Notes under the pieces: generated by a model
What the model was told of the DNA's origin: nothing
Seen by the model: only the letters and a program-made list of their open reading frames with translations
Databases searched by the model: none
Assembly: GCF_000003815.2 (NCBI RefSeq)
Contig: NC_049983.1
Location: 21,311,918-21,375,917, forward strand
Direction: 5' to 3'
Source of the DNA: Branchiostoma floridae
Taxonomy: Eukaryota > Chordata > Leptocardii > Amphioxiformes > Branchiostomatidae
DNA length: 64,000 nucleotides
Part shown: piece after piece, positions 1 to 11,962 of the stretch
How positions within the stretch are numbered: position 1 is the first letter of the stretch
How the letters are laid out: each line of letters opens with the position of its first letter
Translations under genes and position numbers: made by a program

Positions 1-297
1 TTCTTCTGTGTAACTCTTTTCTGCCACTCTTGTCCTGCTAAAAGCGTAATATTGTAATTGTAACACGCCGCGGAATTACACGGCGAACGGGCGCGTGGTT
101 TGGAGGGGGTAAAAAATACAGGTAGGAAGAAACACGGCACAATTAACTGCCGCTATGTACATTTATACATCCTCTGATGTTCCTTCCTTTTCTGTCAGTA
201 AATGCATAAAACATAAACCTGCATGAGCATACAAAATGTCATGAGAAAACGGACGTATACTGTCAAGAATTTTCATTTAACTTCTGTCCGTCACAAC

Positions 298-360
298 CGC
301 TATGACGTAACACTTCACTGCTAGCGTAGATATAAAAATGGCGGGAAAATGGCTGCGTAC
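298..360. promoter_or_regulatory. Promoter-like cluster (CRE, TATA-like, E2F/YY1-like sites)
   Basis: Within about 60 bp: TGACGTAA (CRE half), TATAAAAATGG and GGCGGGAAAATGG (E2F- and YY1-like). The preceding 300 bp are richer in CpG than most of the window. An ATG at 338 opens only 29 codons (starting MAGKWLRTFNFAH). Function is a guess from motif clustering. Confidence 0.25.
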
Positions 361-3300
361 GTTCAATTTTGCCCATTCAGTCGTAGATCCGGGCTATTAT
401 GCAACGGTTCTTCACACTTTTACATGAGTTGTAGGTCACCAACAGAAATTCAAGATTGTTGTTGAATCATGTTCGTCTTGTGCCGTGAGCATGTGCAATT
501 ATGATCTATAAATGTGGCAATGAATGTGACAGTGTGTTCGTCCCATAACGAGCTGCCTACCCCGAAAAAGATACTGAAAACTTTTGGCCTTGTTGTCTTC
601 GAATGCATTGTTATCGATGCTTTGTAAATGATGTATTGGACACCTAGATGTCTGAAGTGTGCACAGCTCAGAAATAACTATTGTTGCATGTGTAGATCTC
701 TTTAAGTTCCAGTATTTTTAATCTACCGGTATAAGTCTTACTACCGGTATTATGCCAATGCATGTTAATGTAAGATCACACCTATATTGGGATATTAATT
801 GTATCATAAACAAGGGAAGATGGGTATCCTGAGGGTCATATTTGGAAGTTATGGATGAAAGTTCACTCCATGGCCAAATTACTCCACCAATAATTGATTC
901 TGCAGTTTTTGCCAGAAGCTGAGGCACCTTTTGGAACAATTATTGGAAAACATATTATGATGAGAGCACTTAAAGCAGGAATTCCATTCACCATGACTCC
1001 AACAATATTTCCTGATTTGACCGTCATGGAGCACAATGATTTCTATGCAAATATAATTCACAAGACGTGTGGTGTACCTGCATAAATGCATACTAAGTGT
1101 GGTGTACCTGCATTATTCAACATAATTACAGATTGAATCGTCAATACCTTATCATAATGATGCACACTAATTGAGCTGAGTCGAGCAGAGCTAATGAATG
1201 CAGAGTGAAGACACTGCTGTGCTTTGTGAGTAAAGAAATGTGTCATCAGTGCATCAAGATTCAGACACCAATATAAAATACTTAGTCTAATTTATCAAAG
1301 TTTGCGTCAACTTTCCTAGCCGCAACACTCTCTGTGAAGATCCAGGTGAATGTTCCACAGAGCTGCTGTGTTGACGGTATCCTGGTAAAGCATTCATAGC
1401 CTGTTGTTTGAGAGCACCATATCGCAACACAAGGCATCGAACAATCATGGAAGGGTTTAGTTGTAACTCCTGCTGGAAAATGGCAATTATAGACAGCTTT
1501 CTAGGACTCGTTTCAAGTAATAAGGCTGGTAACCGTACTATCACGCTTAAGTAATGAAGAACACGACCTTCAAAAGGACGTTAGGAGAAAGATAAGAAGG
1601 TTGCAGATAATTATAAGCTCCTGACTGTGAAGATAGCTATCCTTAGGTGGCGAGATGGGTGCAGACTTCAAGAGGGTAATTTGTGGAACCACATCTGGGT
1701 TCAAACAAGACAAGGTGTATCAAGTTCCTAAATCTTATGGCCCACCAGGGGACTACTGAAGAAATTGTAGTGTGGAATGGTTCAACCCGAACTCATCAGA
1801 AGGACCTTAGTAATGTCAGAACATTTCAGATGTACTGATTGATGATCAAGCACTGATGCAAGGCAAACTTTGGTCCAATCAGGGGCCACTTCAGGGATTT
1901 CCCAACATTGTATCCTCAGCAGTACATAGTAAGATAAAGACTTTTTACGCCCAACGTTTATAGGTACAGAAATGTTTGTTCTCTTATCCCTTCTAACTTC
2001 ATTTTAACCAAGAGGGATTTCAACAATTCCCATACAAACACCATCAAACCATAAACAAGACGATGGGCAGTTAAAATAAAGAGCACTTCCACCCGTTAAT
2101 GTCTCCTTCTCCAATTTACTTGCCTCAATGTCACAGGTTTAAGGGCAACAAATGTGACCTGTGGGTCTTTGAACTGTAAGCACCACTTTTTAAGCATGTT
2201 TTAAGTGATGTTGGAAAACAGCACATATCAGCATTAGAGGGTTTTCTGATAAAGCAAGCTCTTTATAGCATGCAAACAAATCTGCATTATCCATTACATT
2301 AAGCCTTTAAGTTGATGCTAAAGAAGCTTTACTGGTGAAAATACATCAAGGAACATAAAAGTGCAAACCATGGGCTCGGCCGTTAGGAATGGCAGACCCT
2401 AGTAAACGGACTCGTATCTTCACCACTCCCCGATGTATGAGCATAGCACACCTGTTTCTGAGTTTACCATTGATTAAGTACCACATTATGTTCTTTTAAG
2501 CTGATGTCTTGTAATATTGCAAGAACACAAACATTTTCTCATATGTAAGACTCCATCTATATGAATACTGTATTGGTACTGGCCACTGAATGTGCAATGC
2601 CCGCCCTTGATCACGTAACTCCTTTAGATTCTACCCTTATTTCCGATGTGGTGTGCTTCCACCCCACTAAATCCCAAAGGATCCAAGGATAGGTGCCCTG
2701 CAGGAACACATCAATATGTTATGGACAAGATCATTTAATTTGCACCAGCCTCAAACAGATTCAGCTTTCTGCAGATGTTCAAGGTCACATTCCACAACTT
2801 GGGTGCACTGGAAATCTTTAAAGGCACGCGGCAACGGAAATCAAATAAGTCATGGCCCACAGAGTTTAATGCTGCTGGAGCTATATTGCCCCTGCCTTGC
2901 ACATGAGGATAACCTTTGCATCAGGAGAGGTCCTTAGGCTGGCAGCCCTTGACTATGATGTGTTGAGAGGTGTGCTCAAATGGTATAATCAAAGCATATC
3001 AGCTGGCATGAAAAGCATGTACATTACAGTCCAATAATGGAGACTTATCTGAAGGTGTTAAAAGGATTCTCTAGCACTAACCAGGTAATCCTCAAGTTCA
3101 TACTCAGGACTGTACACATGCATTTGTCCAGGACACCTGAAAAACAGGCTGTAGCCTGAGTGTGATTTTTACCCTGGTAAAAATTGAATAAATTATCTAG
3201 CCTAGCAAAAAGTACCACTAAAGGGCAGCAAATGAGGAAAACAATTACCCAATTTGTGATTCAAAACTATGGTAATGCATTATTAAGAATTCAAATGCCT

Positions 3301-4572
3301 GGAACAAGTTCCAACAAACCCTACATCCTGATTGGTTAAAGACTGCCATCCGAAATCTGACAAAAGACAATATTCACAAGTGACTCCATATCTTTTGAAA
3401 AATATCTGCACAACCCTACAATCACTCTATGTCAGCTATCTGCTAACATGCTAGCTAGAAAACGGTAACAAATTGAATGTTTCTAATGTATTTAACACAA
3501 TTCAACTCTTCGCGACATTCAAATTGGGTTTTCTCACATGGAGAAAAATTTTCTGGAAGTTTTAGTATGAAATATTTCAGGGTTTTTAAAATACGCATAC
3601 TGTACGTATGCACTAGCTGTTGAAAGCTGCGAATTGTGATGTGATCTGAGCCAAAATTAAGCCATTCCAGAGGAAGAAACCCAATTCCCAGGGTGGCAAC
3701 AAATGTCATCTGCAGTGAAGAAGATGTAACATGTTTGACATATTCCATCCTCCTTCTCCCCACCTCCCTGCCAACAGGTCAGCATCACAGGGCACCACAC
3801 CTGCTCCACATTACCTACAACCAGCCAGGTTTAATCTTCAGGAATTCTACACACCAATTTCACAGGGAATCACTAGAAGGCACATTCCCTCTTGGAACCC
3901 AACCAACAGTTCTTCACTGTTCAGGATATAGTTTACTCCAGCAATATTACACATAACAGAAAACACAGGAAATTAAGGAAGTCTTAATTAATAAAAAAAA
4001 AAAAAGAACTGGAAGGAAAGGAGAAATCAAGCAAAATTACAATAACTTGTTCCTTGTATGAGACCTTTTCAGTTACAAGCATTTGAGTTTGGGATGAATC
4101 TACTTGTACTTGGACTTGTGGTTAACATTTGTGCATACATGAAGTCTTATCTGCTGGGATGCATAAACTTTTACGACAAAGACCAGGACTCAGGGTACAT
4201 CTGATGTTCATCAAGGTCAGCCAACCAACGACCAATAACAATTTAACTGTGGTCCTGTCTCCATGGAGCCACATTAAAAGTTAAACAAGACCAGATTACA
4301 CATGCCTCCCTTACCAAGGGGTAAAGACTTGATAAGTCACATAGAGCTTTCTTCAAGTTCATGTTTCCACATCTACCAATGTGAAGAAAAGGGATCATAA
4401 TATGTTGTAGAGGACATGTAGTACATATACCCATAACATGGGAAATTCCAAAGCTGCCAAGTCCTGATAAAACAATGTTCAGATATCTGTTTTAACGACA
4501 ATCTTACTTAAATCTCCTGTAGTCTCCTAGACTCCAAACTCTCTTCCTCCATTCAATGATTCATTTTTTCAA
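361..4572. other. Non-coding, presumed plexin intron
   Basis: No exon or repeat I can support. A short ORF at 894-1085 (FLPEAEAPFGTIIGKH...) has no recognised match, and a 17-bp GTGTGGTGTACCTGCAT duplication lies near 1068-1112. A poly-A run is at about 3993. Confidence 0.5.
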
Positions 4573-4574
4573 TA

Positions 4575-4743
4575 CAGTAGAAGCCAGTTAATTGCACAAC
4601 GGATAATCGCATACTTCTGTTAATTGCACGCAATCCCCAAATCCCATGGTGGTGCGGTTCAGCTTAATAACTTTGTTGCACCATTCGGATAGTTGCACGA
4701 AATATACTGGCAAATGGGGTGTGCAATTAAGCGGCTTCCACTG
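4575..4743. mobile_element. Tigger/pogo-like MITE, 169 bp
   Basis: Ends CAGTAGAAGCC and, inverted, CAGTGGAAGCC, each continuing into TTAATTGCAC. The element is flanked by TA at 4573-4574 and 4744-4745. The CAGTnGAAnCC...TTAATTGCAC layout and TA target fit non-autonomous pogo/Tigger members of Tc1/mariner. Confidence 0.82.
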
Positions 4744-4745
4744 TA

Positions 4746-7700
4746 CTATAATTTTGACTTCATGACAGTGCATCTTGCAACTTGTCCCTTTGATACATTA
4801 CCATGCATTATCATGTAACATACAAGTATGCTAATGACTTTATAAACTGCCACATTCTTCACTGGGGCCATTTCACAATTTGACAGACACTAATTAGTCT
4901 AAAACTAGAAAAAGTCTAAAACCGTTGTCATGGCTGGGCCTGGGAATTTTCAATTTCCTTCCAAAATACATCATAGCTCCGAACTACTCTTTGAATAAGA
5001 ATAACAAGAATATTATGCCTGCATTTGGAGTATTAACTTTAGTAGTTTATTTTATACAATTAACTTCAGTCTATTAAATTCTATTCAATGGTTTAAGTTG
5101 GAAGACTCGACTAAAAGTGCAATGTCACAAAGGCTATCTATTAGTATTACAATATAATGGAATGCAAAAATGATTTATCAATTCCATCTGCACTGTATAG
5201 CCAACAACTGTAAACCAGCCCTTAAACAAGCTGAATCTCTGTAAGATAAATGTATATCAAATTGCTCCCATGACTGAATTTATGTTCACATAACAAGGCC
5301 TTCATCAGGAGTTACTGTTGGGGGGAAGTGCTCACCAGTACACATGACTTAAGGAACTCCTGTGCCAACTTCTGTCACATCATAACTTCTGACTTAACAA
5401 CATGTTCTGCAAGCAAATTTATCGCTGTGAAAGGCACAAGCTATCTAGCCAGCAAGGTGAAAAAAAAACCATGTAGTGCCATTTGATGTGTATGAATTAT
5501 GAAATGGCTATAACATTCTCCAAAGTTTCTGGTTAAACGGGATATCTAGCCACTGTGCTCTTCTTGTACATCCATCAAATAAGACTGCATTTTGACATTG
5601 AGGAGAAAACTTTCATATCCAAACGGATATCCCACTCAAGATTTAACTAGGCCAGAGTTGGAACAATTTGCTTCAGCATCAGGCATAGATGGATGGTACC
5701 TGCCTTCCTTGCATAAAATCAATTCTTCAAAGGTGGATGAACACAGGAGAGGAGGTGGCTAGGTGAGGAGAAAATTACTCTTTCCACACATCCATGAGTG
5801 TGGGAGGATGATGTATTGATGCACAACATGCCCTTTTGATCTCCGGCTTTGGAAAAATATGGGGCAATTTTGCCTGTGTACTGGGTATGCAGTGACATAC
5901 ATTTGTAGTTGTAAGCTGTAATATTGGGCTTGTTCCTTCAGAATAGCAAAACATTACAAAGTACATCCATAAGATGATAAAACGATGATCTTATACGTTA
6001 TAGTGATTGTGTTTCACACATAAAGTTCTAGCAATACAATACTTACAGGTATCCAAAAGAACCATTCTACATTAAAAAGAATCATCTGTCATTAAACATA
6101 TTCCCATTGTGACACAACTAAATCCTCAATTCTATCTAATCATTTTCTCATACCTATGGTCTTTGTAATTCCTTGCACACAGTAACTAATGAGGTAGCTT
6201 TCCATTCCCCACTCCCTGTCCCTTCCCATTTCATCTGTAATCAAGCAGTTCAGGATTGATATAACACCCAGCCTTCCCCTTGCATGTTGGTCCCCCAGGA
6301 CTGCGATGTGGAGTCTGATGAAGCTAAATGTGCATCTGGATACTCACTAATGACTTGCTCTCCCCTTGGAAGGGGAGTTTATGATAGACTGGACCAGAAT
6401 GCTGCACCAGTGTGGACAGCTGAAAGCCAATTACCCGCACGGCCATTTGTTTCGCCAAGGAAGTTCAAAACCTTTACGACCTGTCTCCCTTTTAAGCCAC
6501 CTTCATTTTTCTTTCAGCGGGACTATTTGTTAACAGTAAGAGCCTTTAAAGGCACTTGAAGTCTGGCAAAAAAATATTTCCAGTGAGTAAATAGTCAGTC
6601 TTATGCCTGGATCTCCCTTTTGAACCTTTGCCATATTTCTCTAAAATACACAGACAGCACAGTAGGTCTGGCCTCATTAAGCACATTTTAATATGACATG
6701 TAGATTCTACAGATGCCAATTAAGATGCCTTTATTGCAAATCACAATCAAAGCCTAATAGCAAATCCGTGCATATTTGGGGCCGTGGGGAAATACTGGAA
6801 TGCCTGCAGAAGCCTCTTGGTGCCATCTAAATCATTAAATCCCTCGACAAGAACTTAATCTCCATTTTCTTGAACATTGAGTTGAGGAGAAGTATTGAAA
6901 TTAATGTTGTAAAAAGCTGAGCTACAGCCAGGATTTTTACAGGTTAAAAAACACTCTAATCTAAATTAGATCTACATGCAATATTAATCAAAGTAAATAT
7001 TGTTCAGCCTAAAAGCAATTCTATACTGATATTTTATTTAATTCAGCATGCCTTGGGCACATGTGACCTAAGATTAGTAAGAATCATTGAAGTGTATTTA
7101 GGGTATTCTCCTCTGCTGCTGAATGTGCCCTTTATTTCAACCTTCTGCAAATCCAATTGGGACATGTTCCCAATACTGGTAAACCTTTTGCCATACACCA
7201 AAAGGTGGCATAGCAAAACTCAGATTAGATATTAAAAAAAAGGTCATTTAATGTGCTAAGCACTTAAGTGGCATACCAGGTAATTTCCTGAGAAAATGTT
7301 AGAACAATAACTAAAGATGACATCGTGTTAACAACCAAACCGATATTTTGATCCTAGGCGGATCATCCTCCTAGCTAGATTGTCATTGGTCGATATTCAA
7401 TAAGTAGGAGAGGCAGTAAAGGTCATGATGAAATCTCCCAGGAGGATCCACACCAGAGGTTAGGGCTGCAGGCTTCAACTGCTCACAGGATTTTGATTAC
7501 AGAGCTTCTGGCCTGGGCTTAGCGAAATCATTTGACTGTTGTCGTGATCACAAAGGAGCAAGTTGGTCATTTAGATCAGAAAAATTCATTTTCATCCTTA
7601 TCTGATCTCTAGAGTTGGTACCTTAGCACCACATTCTCGTAAAACTAAGCATTGAAAAAGGTAGCAATGCTTATCCTCTTCCTCCCCTACTGGTTTGAAA

Positions 7701-8778
7701 TATTGAAATGGCCTCCTCCTAACTACCCCCTTGTGATGCTGAAACTGCGAGTCACGCGATGATGAAATCCATATCAACAATCAATATCTCTTCCTGGGTG
7801 CAGTGCGGCAGTCTTACAAGTATCGTCACAGCCACGTTTTAAAATAATGTTTTTGCCTTTGGAGCAGGTACAAGTGAATTTGCAAGGGGGAGCTTGTCTA
7901 GTGCTGTATACAGACCAAAGGTTCCATGGCCACAACTGTTAGTAGTGTTACAGTTCTTTACTTTTGAAAAAGAAAAGGGGCTTTGAACTTGATATTTACC
8001 AGATGTGCTCGAACCCAGTAAATTGGACAATGAACCTGCATTTACATACTCCTACAGCAGTCGATGCTACTATCTCTCAAGACGTTGTTCACTGTAGCTA
8101 AAAAGTAGGGGATTTATCTAAGCATGGAAAGAAATGAGGCATATCCTTAAATGGGTGACTTGAGATGCCTCAACCATTGCTTTAATGGCCATTTGTCTGA
8201 TACTTAGGGAACAGAATGGCACTAGACTGAAGAAAAAATCCTTTATCTATAAGATAAAACCTGTTATGTCCAGTGTATTTTCCAGGATTCTCAACACAAT
8301 TTCTACTTAATCCATTCATGAATAGCAAATGATATCCTTAAAAACTTTTACGCAGTTGAAGAAGAGATAGAAAATCATGTGACAAGTTCCTGCCCTGTCT
8401 TCATCTCTTATTCATGATCGCAGATGCCCATTTGTGTCCAGTTAAAATTCCAGGGCAGCTCCTGCATAGAGCTAATCATCGGGCACACGCGCCACCCCGC
8501 AATGGGGCAAATCCACCATAAGTCCAACTCCATTAACAGGAATATCACAGACTGCCAGGGACTGTATCCTCGAAGACAAGACTCAGTAACCCCTGCCCTC
8601 TATTCCATCTAAAATGGAATAATCCAAGATCTCTCTGTTTGACTCTTCTCTGCCCATTATGTACCTGTGCTGAAGAAGTCTCACACACTACTCGTAGTCT
8701 TAGCATTATGTCACACTTTGTGATTTTCATCCTGCCAAATTTCTGTCTTATCATTTCTCAAAGAGCCCCTCCAACAAC
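4746..8778. other. Non-coding, presumed plexin intron
   Basis: AT-rich single-copy-looking sequence with many stops in all frames; no exon, RNA gene or repeat recognised. Confidence 0.5.
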
Positions 8779-8780
8779 TA

Positions 8781-10084
8781 AGGCCCACTTTACATTACGC
8801 TTTTCGCGTTAGCGGGACTGGCGTTAGCGGGACTGCGTTAGCGGGAGCCCCGTGTAAAGAGAGTTCCCGTTAACGTAGTCCCGCTATCGTCAAATTTTCT
8901 CCCGTCCACTCCGAAGCGTACGGCCGTAGGCTCAGCGGGAGTCCCCGTCAACGCCAAACTGCGTATAAAGCGAACACGTCGGGCTCGCGTTAGCGGGAGT
9001 CAGGGTTTAGACGTTTAGCATAAAGCGCGCGCTTATTAGCATATGGCGCGAAAAAATGGTGGGTACAGAAACTCAGATTTGCAAAACATTGGAGGAAAAT
9101 TGCCAGCAGCGATCATGTTCATAACGCTGGGTAAGAATACAGTGATAAGAAAACAGTCTCCCGATGGTTACTTTTTTATATACTAGTAGAATGAATGTCA
9201 ACCCAAAAATCAACCCGAACTACGCAGAAAAAATAGTTTTCACGGCCTGCCTTTTCCGTAATGGCCACCTACGCAGGCTCTTACGTCAATCGGGTCTGCA
9301 GTCAACCTTCAAAGCAGGCGGGATGTCAGCGAAAAATAGTCTCATTCTCACATTTTTGGACGACCTACTTTTGCACAATTTTCGTGGAAGACCTGTAAAA
9401 AAATATACAAGTTCGATTCCGAATATTTTCTCCTGCAATACATCGTTACGTTGTACCGAAACAGAAGCCGCTATCTCTGCAAATTTTGTATGAAGTAATC
9501 CCATTACGCGTCTCCGATTGGCCGTTGCTATGACAGTGGTGGCCGTTGCTATGACATTGGTGGGGAAATTCCCGCCACATGAACTGCTGGCAGCTTGAGT
9601 TTTTACGTACGAGGTAGTTATTATACCTGCAGGAATTGTGCGTATATTCACGGTTATTTCAGTACGTAGCCATAATTTAGCAGGTCATCACTGAAAGAAA
9701 GGGATCTTCTATCAAACAGTTCGCTTTGAAAGGGTTTTTAAGTGCTTTTTTATCGAAAATTTTGTGGTCGAAGTTACCGGAAGTGTCAGCGAAACAACAA
9801 CGTAGTCAGGGACTTGTATTTCTCATGCAAGTCACGTATTTGAATTTTCAATCACTTGGTAGCGGTATGCAAACAAAAAATTAACGTTTGTTCAATATAA
9901 CAACGTGCAGCTAAAAAAAACTGCTATCTTTACGGGTAGACTTTCACCAAGATTTTACATTCCACCGCGCGCCGCGGGTGTCCTGTCAGATTTCCGGGCG
10001 GTGTGTCTAAAGAGGTGCCGATAGCGGCGTCCCGATAACGGGAAATTTACCGCTAACGCGAAAAGCGTAATGTAAAGTGGGCCT
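8781..10084. mobile_element. 1.3-kb non-autonomous element with long AGGCCCACTTTACA terminal repeats
   Basis: The termini are perfect inverted repeats for about 35 bp, flanked by TA on both sides (8779-8780, 10085-10086). Inside the left end, GCGTTAGCGGGA motifs occur several times in both orientations, which makes the ends CpG-rich against AT-rich surroundings. The core holds small ORFs on both strands with no recognised domain, so no transposase is claimed. Superfamily is unassigned. Confidence 0.85.
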
Positions 10085-10086
10085 TA

Positions 10087-11755
10087 GTGGCAAAGTCCCA
10101 GAGGTGCTTCTAAGGGGATTTGTGGTCCTGCTATTGGCAATAATCTGGCACAGGCAGGTCCTAGGGGGGCTTTACCACAGAGATGGGTGATCACAGCAGC
10201 CAGCCTCTCAATTACCCAACATAACACTCCACAAGAGACCTTATCCATCAGAAGTATTCATCAATGGTGAAGGGCTGACGTCAGTGTTGTCTTGCGCAGA
10301 AAGGGCCAAAAATGGGAAGACGATTATAGTCCCTACTTAAAACCTTTGAAAAACCTTCTTTTTCCTTGGAAATTTTTGCCCAACCTTGAGTTTTTTTTTG
10401 CTAGAAGTGACAACTAGGGTCTTATCTTTCATATTTTGGTCAAAATTTCTTCAGTTGACCAGTTTTGATGGCGTAGTGATAGATCTGAGTTGTTGGGTCC
10501 AGCGGATGGCTACAGGAGTGAAACTAGGTCAAAGGTGAGGTTTGTTTTCTTTGGTCAGCTGTGCTGGGTGAACGAGCCAAACAACCCTCTGTTTTCTTTG
10601 CATGTTTCTCAAGTATTCCCTTGTGACTAACTGCTGGAGAAGAATTTTTAAGATTGAACTAAAGGTAAGTTCTTTTACAAGGACTTGTTTCACTGTCTCT
10701 TATGCTAGGCTTCAATGGAAGCAAGCAACTTTAATGTCTGACCTGAAGGGCTCCTGGGCCAGGCTTAGGGAGGAATTGGGCTTATGGAAGAATCAACTCA
10801 TAATGCCAGTTCCTTTCCCACTTCTCCTAATTAGTTATGGACTGGAGAAATCAGATTTATCAGGAGACCTAGAAAGGATAAGAGCCATTTTGTTTGTCAT
10901 TGCAACAATAACTAATACAATGTAGCTTAATTATAGTAAAAGTGCCATTTTATTTGTTCATTGTATCAATAATTTCTACAGTACATGAAATCTACAGTGT
11001 AGTATTACTGATGCCATGATGCCAGTATTGACAGATAAAACCAATTGCAACACCAACCCAGTGCAGCAACCTAGTTGTCCAACTGATGCAATCTTCTTTG
11101 TTGAACAATCAATGAACAATCAAAGATTTAAACTTAAGCATTTACAACAGCAGACAAGGTAGCATTTAGACTGTTTGGAATGCATGTTTATAAACGCATT
11201 AAAGATCAACTTGAGCCACATACAGTTGCACTTAAGCTCGGTAAACTGCAACAGCTTTCATGTCCATGCCCAGGGGGGCCATGTTTGCCTCTCACAATTG
11301 CTTTATTTGCTGCCAAATTCATGGTCTTCATTACAAGTTACGCCGTTAAAATGTCCAGAAAAACATTTTTACGAGACTACTAATGTCGTGTAATCATATG
11401 CTACTATCTGAGGAAGGGACATTATCCTGCATTATATATGGCTAAATTTTACCATCAGTGATGCTATAAGCAATGGCATGTTTTATCACAAGCTGCAGCC
11501 GTATCAGGCGGTGTAATATTCTACGAGACACCGGTTTATGACCATTCAAGAATAATTAAGTTGATGTATTGAATTCTTGCTAATGCCTCCCATCTGCAAG
11601 ATCTGATATATCATAAAGTAGCCAGCCAAAAACAAAGACATGAAACATTGACAGATCTAATCAAACTTTCTTCTCAACTTTGCTGTCTGTTTGTTCTTGC
11701 CATCATTGCAAGTGTGGTGGTGCTGGCAGTAGCTGCCTTTGCTACCATTGGTTTC
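10087..11755. other. Non-coding, presumed plexin intron
   Basis: Nothing recognised between the two AGGC-type elements. Confidence 0.5.
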
Positions 11756-11757
11756 TA

Positions 11758-11960
11758 AGGCTTAGGGTCCGACCTGGTGTCCGACTGGGTAGCTTTCGGA
11801 AACGAAAAATATGATATAAGGCAACGAAAGACACAGAACATTTTTAAAAAATAGTCATAAGCATAATTTGTGTATATTCCTTGATAAAGACTTTAAAATT
11901 TAGTTTTTGTTTCCGCGAACATCCCGGTCGGGGACTGCTTTGGAAATGGGACCTAGGCCT
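11758..11960. mobile_element. 203-bp MITE with AGGCYTAGG termini, TA-flanked
   Basis: Left AGGCTTAGGGTCC and inverted right AGGCCTAGGTCCC, with TA at 11756-11757 and 11961-11962. The imperfect inverted repeat reaches about 60 bp, including GGAAACGAAAAA versus GGAAACAAAAAC. The outer AGGC plus TA flank is shared with the 8781-10084 element. Confidence 0.75.
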
Positions 11961-11962
11961 TA

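Noticed and set aside
894-1085. 63-codon plus-strand ORF (FLPEAEAPFGTIIGKH...)
   Set aside because: Protein-like composition, but no family recognised, no clear splice frame with neighbours, and the required stop and start fit chance.
9164-9651. Overlapping ORFs of 109 and 121 codons on opposite strands
   Set aside because: Both lie in the core of a non-autonomous inverted-repeat element, one runs toward its end, and neither shows a transposase or other motif.
8779-10086. PIF/Harbinger assignment of the AGGCCCAC element
   Set aside because: The flanks read TAA on the left and TTA on the right, which is not a direct 3-bp duplication; only TA is a true direct repeat.
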